From contig JANQFZ010000045.1 in NCBI GenBank assembly GCA_028277605.1, positions 1-36,996 on the forward strand: DNA of 36,996 bases. Direction: 5' to 3'. Source of the stretch: Vallitaleaceae bacterium (GTDB taxonomy: Bacteria > Bacillota > Clostridia > Lachnospirales > Vallitaleaceae). This document shows, piece by piece, positions 24,309 to 33,482 of the stretch (within the stretch, counting starts at the first letter, position 1; each line of letters starts with the position of its first letter). A program made the position numbers and the translations under genes. The notes beneath the pieces were generated by a model that worked only from the letters and a program-made list of their open reading frames with translations, did not search any database and was not told where the DNA came from.

Positions 24309-26597
24309 ATGAAAAAGAGTGTTCAATTACCAGACTTAAAAAAACAAACTATCATAACAGCTGATTATGAAGATGAAATGAAACAGTCTTATATTGATTA
24401 TGCAATGAGTGTCATTGCAGCAAGAGCTTTACCTGATATTAGGGATGGTCTCAAACCAGTTCAAAGAAGAACCTTGTTTGCAATGAGAGACCTTAATTTA
24501 TTGCCCGATCGTGCTTATAGAAAATCGGCTCGTATTGTAGGGGATACAATGGGTAAATACCATCCTCATGGCGATGGCTCTATCTATGATTCTATGGTTA
24601 GAATGGCACAGGATTTTGCTCTTAAACAGCAGCTCATTGATGGTCACGGTAATTTTGGGTCAATTGATGGAGACGCTTCTGCAGCGATGCGTTATACGGA
24701 AGCAAAGTTACAGCCCATTGCTTTAGAATTACTAGGGGATATAGAGAAAAAAGTGGTTGAGATGAAAACAAATTTTGATGAAACCTTACTTGAACCAACT
24801 ATTTTACCTGCTAAATATCCTAATGCATTAATCAATGGTATGACAGGAATAGCCGTTGGTATGGCAACCAGTTTCCCTACACATAATCTAAAAGAAGTGA
24901 TTGATGGCACCATTGCTTATATCAAAGATCCAACTTTGTCTGTAAAAGATCTGATGACCTATATACAAGGACCTGACTTTCCAACAGGTGGCATTGTAGC
25001 AAATAAAAGTGAGCTTGAGTCTATTTATGCTACTGGAAAAGGGCGTATTAGAATTCAAGCAAAAACCGTCATTGAAGCAGGTTCAAATGGAAGGCATCAT
25101 ATCATTATCAAAGAAATTCCATATACCATCATTGGTAATAAATCCAACTTGATCGAAAGTATAGCAGAGATGGTAAAAAACAAAAAAATCGTAGGTATTC
25201 ATGACATAAGAGATGAAAGCTCAAGAGGAGAAATAGAAATCATCATAGAAACAAAAAAAGGTGTCGATCCGATAAAAATACTGAATCAATTATATAAGAA
25301 AACTAAACTGGAAGATAACTTTAGTGTCAATATGCTGGCTCTATTAGATAAGAAACCCTATTTATACAACTTAAAATCAGCCATTGAGGCTTTTGTTTCA
25401 TTTCAAAAAGAAATCTATACCAAACGCTATCAATTCTTATTAGATAAAGAATTAGATAAAAAAGAAACCACAGAAGGATTGCTAAAAGCTTATGATGAAA
25501 TCGACTTAATTATAGAAACGATTAGGGGAGCTAAGAATTTAAAATCAGCAAAGAAATGTTTAATTACTGGAGATACAACCGACATCACATATAAAACTAA
25601 AAAAAGTGAAGCACTTGCTAAAAAATTCAATTACACAGAGAGACAAGCAACTGTAATACTAGAAATGAAACTCTATAAGCTGATTGGACTTGAAAAACTA
25701 GAAGTAGAAAAACAGCATCAAATCATTTTGAAGCATATTGAAGAATATCAAAAAATACTTAGCAGTGAAAAAGTCTTAAATCATACAATGATTGTAGAGC
25801 TCAAGTCCATTGCAGATAAATACGGAAAGAAACGCAAAACCAGTATACAAGATATAGAAAGTATGGATATAAAAGAAGAAATTGAGTTAGAAGAGGTATT
25901 CATTTTGGTTGATTCGAGAAATTATGCTAAAGCCATAGATACCAGTAATTATGAGAAAAATGTAACCAAAGTGGAAAATGAGATGAAATTGGTTCTACAA
26001 GCGCAAACCGACGAAAGTATACATTTGATTGATAAAAATGGCAATTTACATCAGATTAAAGTACTGGATATACCGAGAACAAAGTGGATGGATAAAGGAC
26101 TCCCTTTATCTGTTTTAACTGATATTAAAGAAAAGGATATTATTCTAATTGACAAGCTGGAAATAGATGCGAATTACTTATTTATAACTTCCAAGGGCTT
26201 AATTAAATCCGTTCAAGGAAATTGCTTGAATAGCAAACGTTCTAGATTAGCAGCAACAAAACTAGAAGAAGGAGATAGTATTCAAAAGGTAGTTAAGGCT
26301 GAAGACTGTGAAGAACTGTTAAGTATTACAGAAAAAGGATATGCACTTAGGATTAGAACAGATGAAATACCTGAAATGAAAAGAAATGCCAAAGGGGTTA
26401 GCCTGCTAAAAATGGAAGAATCAGATACCATTGTAGATATTTGCTATATTCATCCTTCCCAAAAAACAATTCAGATACAATTAGAGGATGAGGTTGTTAA
26501 TAAATATCTTTCTGCTATCCCATTGAAGAAAAGAAATTCCATAGGCAAACAGATTATTAAGAATAAAACAATTATGAGATTTGTAAGTGAAGACTAG
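24309..26597 (+). CDS. parC: Type II topoisomerase subunit A (ParC/GyrA family)
   Basis: A 762-aa breakage-reunion subunit, start at ATG 24309 with AAAGGGGAG upstream, 14 bp after the B subunit. The winged-helix domain contains DIRDGLKPVQRRTLFAMRDL and GDTMGKYHPHGDGSIYDSMV. The DNA-cleaving Tyr129 lies in AAMRYTEAKL. The tower and a long coiled coil follow, then a C-terminal beta-pinwheel (from about 540) with degenerate repeats (LFITSKGLIKSV; LLSITEKGYALRIRTDEIPE). No QRRGGKG GyrA box is seen, which favours topoisomerase IV. In the quinolone-resistance region the position equal to E. coli GyrA Ser83 is Gly90, while Asp87 is kept as Asp94. Confidence 0.8.
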   Translation: MKKSVQLPDLKKQTIITADYEDEMKQSYIDYAMSVIAARALPDIRDGLKPVQRRTLFAMRDLNLLPDRAYRKSARIVGDTMGKYHPHGDGSIYDSMVRMAQDFALKQQLIDGHGNFGSIDGDASAAMRYTEAKLQPIALELLGDIEKKVVEMKTNFDETLLEPTILPAKYPNALINGMTGIAVGMATSFPTHNLKEVIDGTIAYIKDPTLSVKDLMTYIQGPDFPTGGIVANKSELESIYATGKGRIRIQAKTVIEAGSNGRHHIIIKEIPYTIIGNKSNLIESIAEMVKNKKIVGIHDIRDESSRGEIEIIIETKKGVDPIKILNQLYKKTKLEDNFSVNMLALLDKKPYLYNLKSAIEAFVSFQKEIYTKRYQFLLDKELDKKETTEGLLKAYDEIDLIIETIRGAKNLKSAKKCLITGDTTDITYKTKKSEALAKKFNYTERQATVILEMKLYKLIGLEKLEVEKQHQIILKHIEEYQKILSSEKVLNHTMIVELKSIADKYGKKRKTSIQDIESMDIKEEIELEEVFILVDSRNYAKAIDTSNYEKNVTKVENEMKLVLQAQTDESIHLIDKNGNLHQIKVLDIPRTKWMDKGLPLSVLTDIKEKDIILIDKLEIDANYLFITSKGLIKSVQGNCLNSKRSRLAATKLEEGDSIQKVVKAEDCEELLSITEKGYALRIRTDEIPEMKRNAKGVSLLKMEESDTIVDICYIHPSQKTIQIQLEDEVVNKYLSAIPLKKRNSIGKQIIKNKTIMRFVSED

Positions 26598-26665
26598 CCG
26601 ACTATGAAACAAAACTTTGTTATTGGATAGGGTGGACAATCATGGGGTAATCGTATTAGCCCCGT

Positions 26666-26697
26666 AACCCCCTAAATCTATATAATTAGAGGGTTTT
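26666..26697 (+). terminator. Terminator after the topoisomerase operon
   Basis: Stem AACCCCCTAA (26666-26675) / TTAGAGGGTT (26686-26695) with one mismatch, 10-base loop, then TT. A second, partly competing hairpin (GGGGTAAT..ATTAGCCCC) lies just before it at about 26644-26663. Confidence 0.65.
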
Positions 26698-26755
26698 AAT
26701 CTACTCCTATTTCAAAGAGTAAAGCAAAGCTAATACTTATCGTTATTTTTATTCT

Positions 26756-27859
26756 TTACGTATTGAATTCCTTAAAATACGTATATACAGCCTCCGTGTT
26801 CCCTCTAAATATAATCTGATCTTGAACATTTTTTAACTGATAATGATACATGGGATCATAATAATCTTTTAAAAGTATTCTTATCCATTCATTATGCACC
26901 TGGTTTTGATCAAATTGTTTTTGTGATTCATAGGCACGTTCCAGCAGGGAACACAATGTTTTGTAGAGATTGCCTCCAAGACGTTTTTTTAATCTTGATA
27001 AGCTGCCAAGAATATACTGATACCATTCAATCAATCCTTGTTCATCTCCATAAACTTCTCTGTACTGGAGCTGCGCTTCAATAACATATTCATTATGCGT
27101 AATATGAAGCCGTTTTTCAAACGGAACATCCATAACCACTAACTTGCCTTTTTTTATAAAGTCAGCTAATGCTTTAGGCAGATAACATTTTCCAACATGT
27201 CTTCCTTCGTCTTCAACAATCATAAAGGGATATCCGACATGTTTGTGTTTTATCAACGCAAAGGCTAAGTGGTTTTCAAAATCAATCTGACTAGGCTGTG
27301 GTGTTATTCTATTTCCAAAAGAAGATCCTCGGTGGTTAGCGATTCCTTCTAGATCAATAGTTCCTGTGAGTCTATTGAGCAGCAAAGTCTTTCCTGAACC
27401 TGTACAACCACCTAGTCGAATAGGCTGGCTGTTTTGTGATGCTGGCTCTAAGGCTTGGAGTAAATACTGTCGAAAGGCTTTGTATCCGCCTTCTAATCTT
27501 GGAATGAGTTTTCCTGTTGCTTCTTGAATCCATTCCTGAGCAAGTCTTGAACGAGACCCTCCTCTAAAACAGTAGATTAGACTATCTGGATATTGGTTTA
27601 ACTGTGAAATCCATGCTTCTATACGCTTCTTTTTCAGTTCTCCTGACACAAGTTTATGACCTAAAACAAAAGCTTCATCATGTCCCTGTTGTTTATAGCA
27701 TTGACCAACCAAATGCCTTTCTTCATTATTCATTATAGGCAGATTGATAGTATGCAAAAAGGCACCTTTCTCATATTCTATGGGTGCGCGAACATCAATT
27801 AATGGAATTTCTTCAAGTATAATTTTTTTATAGTTATTGACAAGTTCTTCCTTCATCAT
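26756..27859 (-). CDS. mnmH: tRNA 2-selenouridine synthase
   Basis: A 367-aa enzyme (SelU/YbbB) that replaces sulfur by selenium in the wobble 2-thiouridine of certain tRNAs, using selenophosphate. The N-terminal rhodanese domain reads IPLIDVRAPIEYEKGAF, with active Cys in LIYCFRGGSRSRLAQEW. A P-loop ATPase-like domain carries LGGCTGSGKTLLLNRLTG. The middle has GSSFG and DEGRHVGK, both typical of the family. Length equals E. coli MnmH (364 aa). It lies 19 bp after selD on the same strand, so the enzyme and its selenium donor are made together. Confidence 0.93.
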   Translation of the reverse strand: MMKEELVNNYKKIILEEIPLIDVRAPIEYEKGAFLHTINLPIMNNEERHLVGQCYKQQGHDEAFVLGHKLVSGELKKKRIEAWISQLNQYPDSLIYCFRGGSRSRLAQEWIQEATGKLIPRLEGGYKAFRQYLLQALEPASQNSQPIRLGGCTGSGKTLLLNRLTGTIDLEGIANHRGSSFGNRITPQPSQIDFENHLAFALIKHKHVGYPFMIVEDEGRHVGKCYLPKALADFIKKGKLVVMDVPFEKRLHITHNEYVIEAQLQYREVYGDEQGLIEWYQYILGSLSRLKKRLGGNLYKTLCSLLERAYESQKQFDQNQVHNEWIRILLKDYYDPMYHYQLKNVQDQIIFRGNTEAVYTYFKEFNT

Positions 27860-27878
27860 TACACATCCAATTAACTTT

Positions 27879-28907
27879 TTAAACTATATAAATTAATTTT
27901 TCTCTTGCTTCACATGTTTTTCCTATGGATTCAAGTGATAATCCCGCTTTTTTAGTTATGTCTAAAAAGGCTTGTCGGCTATCTTTTTTTACAACTGCTA
28001 GTAAACCACCTGAAGTTTGGGCATCACATAGTATGTTTCTTTGTTCCTCTGTCATATCACCTATTTTATGACCATAGCTTTTAAAGTTGTTTTTAGTCCC
28101 ACCTGACACACAATCCAGCGCTAAGTATTTCTTGGTATTAGGTAGTAGAGGAACCTTGTTAAAGTTAATTTCTGCTGATAGATTACTACCTTCACAGATT
28201 TCGCTTAAATGACCGAGCAAGCCAAATCCAGTCACATCAGTTAGAGCAACAACACCATCTAATGCAGAAAGCTCAGCACCAATTTTATTTAAAGTACACA
28301 TCGCATCAATTGCTGGTTCAATATGACCTTCTTCAATTTTTTTTCTTTTTTGAGCAGTTGATAATATACCAATTCCTAACGGTTTGGTTAGGAAAATATC
28401 ACATTCTGGGATAGCTAGATTATTTTGCTTAATCCTATGATTATCAACAATACCCGTAACAGCAAGTCCAAAAATAGGCTCTGGAGAATCAATAGAATGA
28501 CCACCAGCTAAGGGAATACCTGCTGCCTGACACGCCGATCGTCCTCCATCAATGACTTGCCTGGCAATATCGGACGATAGAACTTTGACTGGCCATCCTA
28601 AAATGGATATTGCCATAAGCGGTTGTCCGCCCATAGCATAAATATCACTGATGGCATTAGTTGCGGCGATTTTGCCAAAAGTAAAGGGGTCATCAACAAT
28701 AGGCATAAAGAAATCAGTAGTACTAAGGACAGCACGCCCACCGCCAATATCAAATGCTGCTGCATCATCCTTACTTTGATTACCAACCAATAAATTGGGG
28801 TTAGTTGTACGCTCGGTTGTCTGCAAAATAGATTCTAAAACCGCTGGAGAAATTTTGCATCCACATCCAGCACCATGACTGTATTCTGTTAATTTAATTT
28901 TTTCCAT
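27879..28907 (-). CDS. selD: Selenophosphate synthetase (Cys form)
   Basis: A 342-aa enzyme making selenophosphate from selenide and ATP. The start is set at 28907: AAAGGATG precedes this ATG at proper distance, while the ATG at 28916 lies within that site. The catalytic motif SHGAGCGCK holds Cys15 (E. coli Cys17) and Lys18 (Lys20), so no in-frame UGA is needed. Further family motifs are [51 protein letters not shown] and DAQTSGGLL. First gene of the selD-mnmH operon; no selA or selB lies in this window. Confidence 0.95.
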   Translation of the reverse strand: MEKIKLTEYSHGAGCGCKISPAVLESILQTTERTTNPNLLVGNQSKDDAAAFDIGGGRAVLSTTDFFMPIVDDPFTFGKIAATNAISDIYAMGGQPLMAISILGWPVKVLSSDIARQVIDGGRSACQAAGIPLAGGHSIDSPEPIFGLAVTGIVDNHRIKQNNLAIPECDIFLTKPLGIGILSTAQKRKKIEEGHIEPAIDAMCTLNKIGAELSALDGVVALTDVTGFGLLGHLSEICEGSNLSAEINFNKVPLLPNTKKYLALDCVSGGTKNNFKSYGHKIGDMTEEQRNILCDAQTSGGLLAVVKKDSRQAFLDITKKAGLSLESIGKTCEAREKLIYIV

Positions 28908-29111
28908 TGTAAACATCCTTTATAACATAATATTTTAAGACTCTTCATTATATCATAAGAAATAAAATATAAAAAGTCGGATTTTAACTCTAAGGAAGAG
29001 GAAATAAAATATTTAGTGTTGCTTTTAGTTGATGTATCATATAAACTAGAACTACTAGTTTCATAGTATTGTAGTATTGATGATTATTTGTTATTATAGT
29101 GAGGCATAATT
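28908..29111. promoter_or_regulatory. Divergent promoter region selD / nucleosidase-splB
   Basis: On the minus strand a perfect TATAAT (complement of 28947-28952) could be the selD -10; its -35 is weak. On the plus strand CATAGTA (29062-29068) resembles the -10 of sigma-F/G forespore promoters (CATANTA), but I find no convincing -35 at 15-18 bp. Confidence 0.35.
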
Positions 29112-29939
29112 ATGATTAATATTATTACAGCTTTATATCAAGAAGCAGAACCATTTATTCAAAGCTTAAGTCTAAAAAAGGATCTATCTTTTCATAAATT
29201 CCAATTATTTAAAAATAAAGATATTCATTTATTAATAACAGGGGTGGGTAAAGTAAAGGCCGCCATCGCAGTTACTCATTTATTATCTTATTATCCCCCA
29301 AGCCCAGTAGACTTTTTAGTTAATGTTGGTTTATGTGGGACATCCAATCTAGAACTCAAGATTGGAACCCCCATCCTGTGCAATAAAATAATTGATCGGG
29401 ATACCAATCATTCTTATTATCCTGATATGTTATTTAATCATCCGTTTATAGAGAGAAGTGTTAAAACTTATTCAAAAATAATTAATAGAAGAGGGGACTC
29501 AATAGGAGAATTAGTGGATATGGAAGCTGTGGGTATTTATCAAGCTGCTTCTACTTTTTTTCAACCACATCAGCTGATTTTTATTAAGGTCATTTCTGAT
29601 TATTTAGAAGCTAAAGCAATCACTCAATCTACAGCGACAAATCTCATAAAAGATCAAGTACACATAATTATTGATTGGTTAAATCTACTAATGAATCATT
29701 CTCTATTCAATGAGCCAATTATCAATCAGAAAGAACAATCTGCTATCAATCATATCGTTAGAAACCTTAAATTAACCACAACTATGGAAAATCAATTCAT
29801 CCAATTACTGCGTTCTTATAAGCTTCAACATGGAGATGTTATTCCAATAATTAATGACTATATGGGTGTTAACTGTCAATCTAAAATAGATGGGAAGAAA
29901 TATTTTGCAGAACTTAAACAAAAACTTATCGAATCATAG
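29112..29939 (+). CDS. Nucleosidase/phosphorylase-like protein linked to splB
   Basis: A 275-aa protein of the PNP_UDP_1 superfamily (MTA/SAH nucleosidase, futalosine hydrolase and relatives). It begins INIITALYQEAEPFIQSLSL; the glycine loop LLITGVGKVKAAIAVTHLL is at about 39-58, and VNVGLCGTS follows. The nucleoside-binding VDMEAVGIYQAA and the late SD (KVISDYLE) match the catalytic Met-Glu and Asp of the family. From about 190 on there is an extra 85-residue helical tail not found in MTA nucleosidases. The last 50 bases overlap the start of splB, so the two are translationally coupled. Substrate unknown. Confidence 0.8.
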   Translation: MINIITALYQEAEPFIQSLSLKKDLSFHKFQLFKNKDIHLLITGVGKVKAAIAVTHLLSYYPPSPVDFLVNVGLCGTSNLELKIGTPILCNKIIDRDTNHSYYPDMLFNHPFIERSVKTYSKIINRRGDSIGELVDMEAVGIYQAASTFFQPHQLIFIKVISDYLEAKAITQSTATNLIKDQVHIIIDWLNLLMNHSLFNEPIINQKEQSAINHIVRNLKLTTTMENQFIQLLRSYKLQHGDVIPIINDYMGVNCQSKIDGKKYFAELKQKLIES

Positions 29940-30915
29940 TTTTTCACATATTTATGTAGAAAAGGATGCACGTCATCATCCTAGAGCGTTAAAAATCTTA
30001 GACCGTTTGAAACAGGCAGAAGTTATTGAAATTAATCATTATAAGGATGTGTTCTCAAGAGCACATCAGAATTATGTCATGCAGAAAGTAGCACCTAAAC
30101 TCATACTAGCAATTAAAAAAAAGCATTTAATCTATCGTGGAGCAGATGTCTGTGAGAGTTTTGGTCATCAGCATTTTTACTATACATCTACGATGATGAA
30201 CTGCTTATACAATTGCGAGTACTGTTACCTTCAAGGCATGTATCCTTCAGCAAATATCGTTGTGTTTGTCAATATTGAAGCAATATTTAATGAAGTTGAA
30301 CAGTTATTAAAGCAGCAGAATATCTATCTATGTATTTCATATGATACCGATATATTGGCTCTAGAAAATCTTGTTGGATATGCAAGAGAATGGATTAATT
30401 TTGCACACAACCATAAGAACATGACAATGGAATTAAGAACAAAGAGTGCGAATTTCCATGCCATAGAGGATATACCTCCTTCTAAAAACGTTATTCTTGC
30501 TTGGACATTGTCTCCCGTTCAGGTGATAGAACATTATGAAAAGAAAACACCTGGGCTAAACTTAAGACTATCTAATATCAATAAGGCGCTTGAAAAAGGA
30601 TGGCAGGTAAGAGTGTGTATTGATCCAATTGTTTACATTAAAGACTGGAGAGAAGCCTACCAACAGTTAATTAAAACAACATTCAATACGATTTCAAAAG
30701 ATAAAATAAAGGATGTTAGTATTGGTGTTTTTAGAGTATCTAAACCATACTTAAAGAAAATGAGAAAGCAGTTGCCTAATTCTATCTTAATTAATTATCC
30801 TTATGAAACAAAAAATGGTATATGTAGTTATCCTTACAGCCTATCAGAAAATATGGTTAATACAGTTTATAGTTTTGTGAGAGACTATATTGATGAGGAT
30901 AAGATATATCAGTAG
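29890..30915 (+). CDS. splB: Spore photoproduct lyase (radical SAM)
   Basis: A 341-aa radical SAM enzyme that repairs the thymine dimer formed by UV in spore DNA. The cluster motif is CLYNCEYC (Cys105, Cys109, Cys112), directly followed by YLQGMYPSANIVVFVN, the clostridial SplB signature. Further family segments are YDTDILALENL, MELRTKSAN, ILAWTLSPVQVIEHYE and VRVCIDPI. It starts inside the nucleosidase gene at ATG 29890; the protein length fits the family (about 340 aa). Presence of the gene marks a spore former. In Bacillus the splAB operon is made in the forespore. Confidence 0.92.
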   Translation: MGRNILQNLNKNLSNHSFSHIYVEKDARHHPRALKILDRLKQAEVIEINHYKDVFSRAHQNYVMQKVAPKLILAIKKKHLIYRGADVCESFGHQHFYYTSTMMNCLYNCEYCYLQGMYPSANIVVFVNIEAIFNEVEQLLKQQNIYLCISYDTDILALENLVGYAREWINFAHNHKNMTMELRTKSANFHAIEDIPPSKNVILAWTLSPVQVIEHYEKKTPGLNLRLSNINKALEKGWQVRVCIDPIVYIKDWREAYQQLIKTTFNTISKDKIKDVSIGVFRVSKPYLKKMRKQLPNSILINYPYETKNGICSYPYSLSENMVNTVYSFVRDYIDEDKIYQ

Positions 30916-30948
30916 GATTTATTATGAGCAACAGAAAGAGTGATAGAT

Positions 30949-31428
30949 ATGATGATAGGTCTATATATAGTGACCATTTCTTTATTATCATTATCGTTTT
31001 ACAGAGATACTAACAAGTCAATAAAAGCCTTAAAAAAAGCATGGAAAGCATTTGAAAATATATTACCTCAATTATTAAGTGTCATTGTATTAGTTGGCAT
31101 CATGCTAGCTTTATTTGATGCTGAATTTATATCTAATATGATAGGAGAAAAGTCAGGATGGTATGGGACACTACTTTCTGCACTCATTGGTTCTATAACA
31201 CTAATTCCAGGTTTTGTTGCTTTTCCTACCGCTGCATTGCTTGTAGATAGCGGAGCAGGATATATGCAAATTGGTGCTTTTATATCTACATTAATGATGG
31301 TAGGAGTTGTAACACTTCCAGTAGAAATTAAATATTTTGGTAAACGTCTTGCTGTAACAAGAAATCTATTAGCATTTCTTTTTTCTTTTCTAGTTGCTTA
31401 TATAATAGGAATGGTGGTAGGTAATTAA
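30949..31428 (+). CDS. Half-size permease, first half (ArsP/DUF318-like)
   Basis: A 159-aa integral membrane protein with four to five helices. Start at ATG 30949 with GAAAGAG upstream (GTG 30940 overlaps that site). The conserved segment SNMIGEKSGWYGTLLSALIG, then TLIPGFVAFPTAALL, corresponds to one repeat of the COG0701 permease family, whose full proteins contain two such repeats. The stop shares its A with the ATG of the next gene (TAATG), so both halves are probably made in equal amounts and assemble together. Transport substrate unknown; relatives export organoarsenicals or other small molecules. Confidence 0.75.
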   Translation: MMIGLYIVTISLLSLSFYRDTNKSIKALKKAWKAFENILPQLLSVIVLVGIMLALFDAEFISNMIGEKSGWYGTLLSALIGSITLIPGFVAFPTAALLVDSGAGYMQIGAFISTLMMVGVVTLPVEIKYFGKRLAVTRNLLAFLFSFLVAYIIGMVVGN

Positions 31429-31958
31429 TGAAGTTTCTAAAAAGATATCGTTTTTTTATTGTATCAATACTTGCTTTACTATTTTTATTACTTCTAAACC
31501 ATGGGCTTGGATGGAAGGCTCTTAATCTATCAATGTACTCATTAAAAGAAATGGTGTTAATCATTCCACCAATTTTTATATTACTAGGTCTTTTGGATAT
31601 CTGGGTTCCAAGAGAAACCATGGTGAAATATATGGGAGAAAAGTCAGGTATAAAAGGTATTGCTTTATCATTTTTGCTAGGATCTGCAACAGCAGGTCCA
31701 TTATATGGCGCGTTTCCAGTTGCTGCTATTTTTCTAAAAAAGGGTGCTAAGCTGACCAATGTTCTTATATTTATCGGTGCATGGTCTACAACAAAAATAC
31801 CTATGTTTCTTTTTGAGTTATCCTCCTTAGGTGTGAAATTTGCGCTCACACGTCTCTTAATTGATATTCCTGGTATTATACTTATTGCTTTTACTCTTTC
31901 TCGCTTGCTATCTAAAGAGGAAATTAAAAGTATTTATGAAAATGCAAAGTCTTTATAG
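31428..31958 (+). CDS. Half-size permease, second half (ArsP/DUF318-like)
   Basis: A 176-aa membrane protein overlapping the previous gene by one base. It repeats the same core: VKYMGEKSGIKGIALSFLLG, then SATAGPLYGAFPVAAIFLKK and GAWSTTKIPMFLFELS. In one-gene permeases of the family these two motifs lie in the N- and C-terminal halves, which supports a heterodimer. Ends before a clear terminator. Confidence 0.78.
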   Translation: MKFLKRYRFFIVSILALLFLLLLNHGLGWKALNLSMYSLKEMVLIIPPIFILLGLLDIWVPRETMVKYMGEKSGIKGIALSFLLGSATAGPLYGAFPVAAIFLKKGAKLTNVLIFIGAWSTTKIPMFLFELSSLGVKFALTRLLIDIPGIILIAFTLSRLLSKEEIKSIYENAKSL

Positions 31959-31971
31959 TAGTACACTTGAA

Positions 31972-32007
31972 ATAGCTTATCTAATCGTGTGTAAGCTATG
32001 TTTTTTT
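31972..32007 (+). terminator. Rho-independent terminator after the half-permease genes
   Basis: Stem ATAGCTTA (31972-31979) / TAAGCTAT (31992-31999), 12-base loop, then GTTTTTTT. Confidence 0.8.
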
Positions 32008-32077
32008 ATATGGAAATATTAATAAGAAAAGTACATATTAATTGTTTGTTAATATTTAAAATTACTATGGAAATCAT

Positions 32078-32107
32078 TTGGCATTAACTATATAATAATT
32101 GTATAAT
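32078..32107 (+). promoter_or_regulatory. Probable promoter of the acyltransferase gene
   Basis: TTGGCA (32078-32083), 18 bases, TATAAT (32102-32107). Located between a terminator and the acyltransferase gene. Confidence 0.5.
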
Positions 32108-32227
32108 TCTATTATTATTAGATAAATATTTAATGCTTATTTATATGTTGAATTTTGATGAATAATGTAAATATACTAACCGATTTACTAATGCATATAA
32201 TATTTATCTATATAAGGAGGGTATTTT

Positions 32228-33286
32228 ATGTTACAAACAGAAGCAGAATCAAAAATGACTTTTAAGGGAATTGATCTTATGAAATTCGTTTGCATTTTTT
32301 TTGTCATTTGCATTCATACTGATCCATTTCTCAATTTTAACACCGATATTGCTTTCATTCTAAAAAACATTCTATCTAGAGTTGCTGTACCATTTTATTT
32401 CATGGCAGCAGGTTTTTTCTTTACTAGAAAGATAATAAGTATTAATGATGAGAAATTAAACAAAAAATATTTCATCAAATATATTACCAAAGTACTTATT
32501 GTGTACTTATTATGGTCACTTATATTTTTACCCTATGATATGTATCATTTATTAAAAGAATCTTCAAATACCTTGACGGTAATAGGTCTATACATAAAGG
32601 ACTTAATATTTAACTGTTCTCATTGGCATCTATGGTTTTTACCAGCACTTATATTGGCTATAGCCATCCTTTACTATTTTTTGAAAAAGAAAAAAATACT
32701 GACTCTGCTTGTCATAAGTATAGTCCTTTATTTTATTGGATTATTTGGAGATTCCTATTATGGTATTATAAAGGGCACCGTCTTTTATCCTATTATGAAC
32801 ACTTATTTAAGCATTTTCAACTTTACACGTAATGGTTTGTTTTTTGGTATCGTCTTTGTAACTTTAGGCGCATATATATCACAAAATCACAAAGCTATGC
32901 CTAAAGCTAAGAATATCATACTCATAATTATAGGGTATGGTTTGTTAGCAGCTGAAGCTTTTATATTAAGAGAAAACAATATACCAAGACTTTATTCTTA
33001 TAATATGTTTATTACATTAATACCATTAGCTTATTATATATTTGTTTTCTTTCTAAATATTAATCTTAAAATATCCGATGGTTTTGCAAAACGATTAAGA
33101 GGCTATAGTATGGGAGCCTATTGTTCTCACGCTGTTTTTCTAATCCTTATTGTAGAGTTATTCAAAGTCCTGCAATTTCAACTCAATAATTCATTATACT
33201 TTTTATTAGTAACAGGTCTATCGTTGGTATTAGTTTATGCATTAAAATATTCTAGACTAAAAATATTAAGAAAACTTGTTTTGTAA
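32228..33286 (+). CDS. Membrane acyltransferase (Acyl_transf_3 family)
   Basis: A 352-aa integral membrane protein with about ten helices. It begins with the family's GIDLMKFVCIFFVICIHTDP, where the His of the first helix is the presumed catalytic residue. RVAVPFYFMAAGFFFTRK (second signature, R-xxxPxFFxxSG-like) follows, then HWHLWFLPALILAI. Such enzymes O-acetylate or succinylate cell-wall or extracellular polysaccharides and antibiotics; the VanT-type serine racemase membrane domain is related. AAGGAGGG site; single-gene unit with its own terminator. Substrate not predictable. Confidence 0.82.
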   Translation: MLQTEAESKMTFKGIDLMKFVCIFFVICIHTDPFLNFNTDIAFILKNILSRVAVPFYFMAAGFFFTRKIISINDEKLNKKYFIKYITKVLIVYLLWSLIFLPYDMYHLLKESSNTLTVIGLYIKDLIFNCSHWHLWFLPALILAIAILYYFLKKKKILTLLVISIVLYFIGLFGDSYYGIIKGTVFYPIMNTYLSIFNFTRNGLFFGIVFVTLGAYISQNHKAMPKAKNIILIIIGYGLLAAEAFILRENNIPRLYSYNMFITLIPLAYYIFVFFLNINLKISDGFAKRLRGYSMGAYCSHAVFLILIVELFKVLQFQLNNSLYFLLVTGLSLVLVYALKYSRLKILRKLVL

Positions 33287-33315
33287 TGATTAATTAAGTA
33301 AAGTAGTAGTATAAT

Positions 33316-33350
33316 AGCTATCCTAGTAGTAGAAGGGATAGCTTGTTTTT
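33316..33350 (+). terminator. Rho-independent terminator after the acyltransferase gene
   Basis: Perfect stem AGCTATCC (33316-33323) / GGATAGCT (33336-33343), 12-base loop, then TGTTTTTT. Confidence 0.8.
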
Positions 33351-33414
33351 TAGTTTTTTATTGTCTTCTTATTTCTTATAAGGAAAAACGCGAAATAAAA
33401 AACTCAAAAAACTC

Positions 33415-33467
33415 TTGACAAATAACAACTACAAATGTAATCTATATATAGACTACATTTGTAGTTG
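33415..33467 (+). promoter_or_regulatory. Promoter with double BlaI-type operator
   Basis: TTGACA (33415-33420), 17 bases, TAATCT (33438-33443). A 42-bp palindrome (33426-33467) with only one mismatched pair overlaps the -10 box and the expected start of transcription. Each arm contains its own TACAnnnnTGTA-type site: TACAAATGTA (33430-33439) and TACATTTGTA (33454-33463), 24 bp centre to centre. TACA/TGTA half sites are the known recognition element of BlaI/MecI repressors, so the downstream repressor most likely controls its own operon here. Confidence 0.85.
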
Positions 33468-33482
33468 AAAGGAGGTGAAACT

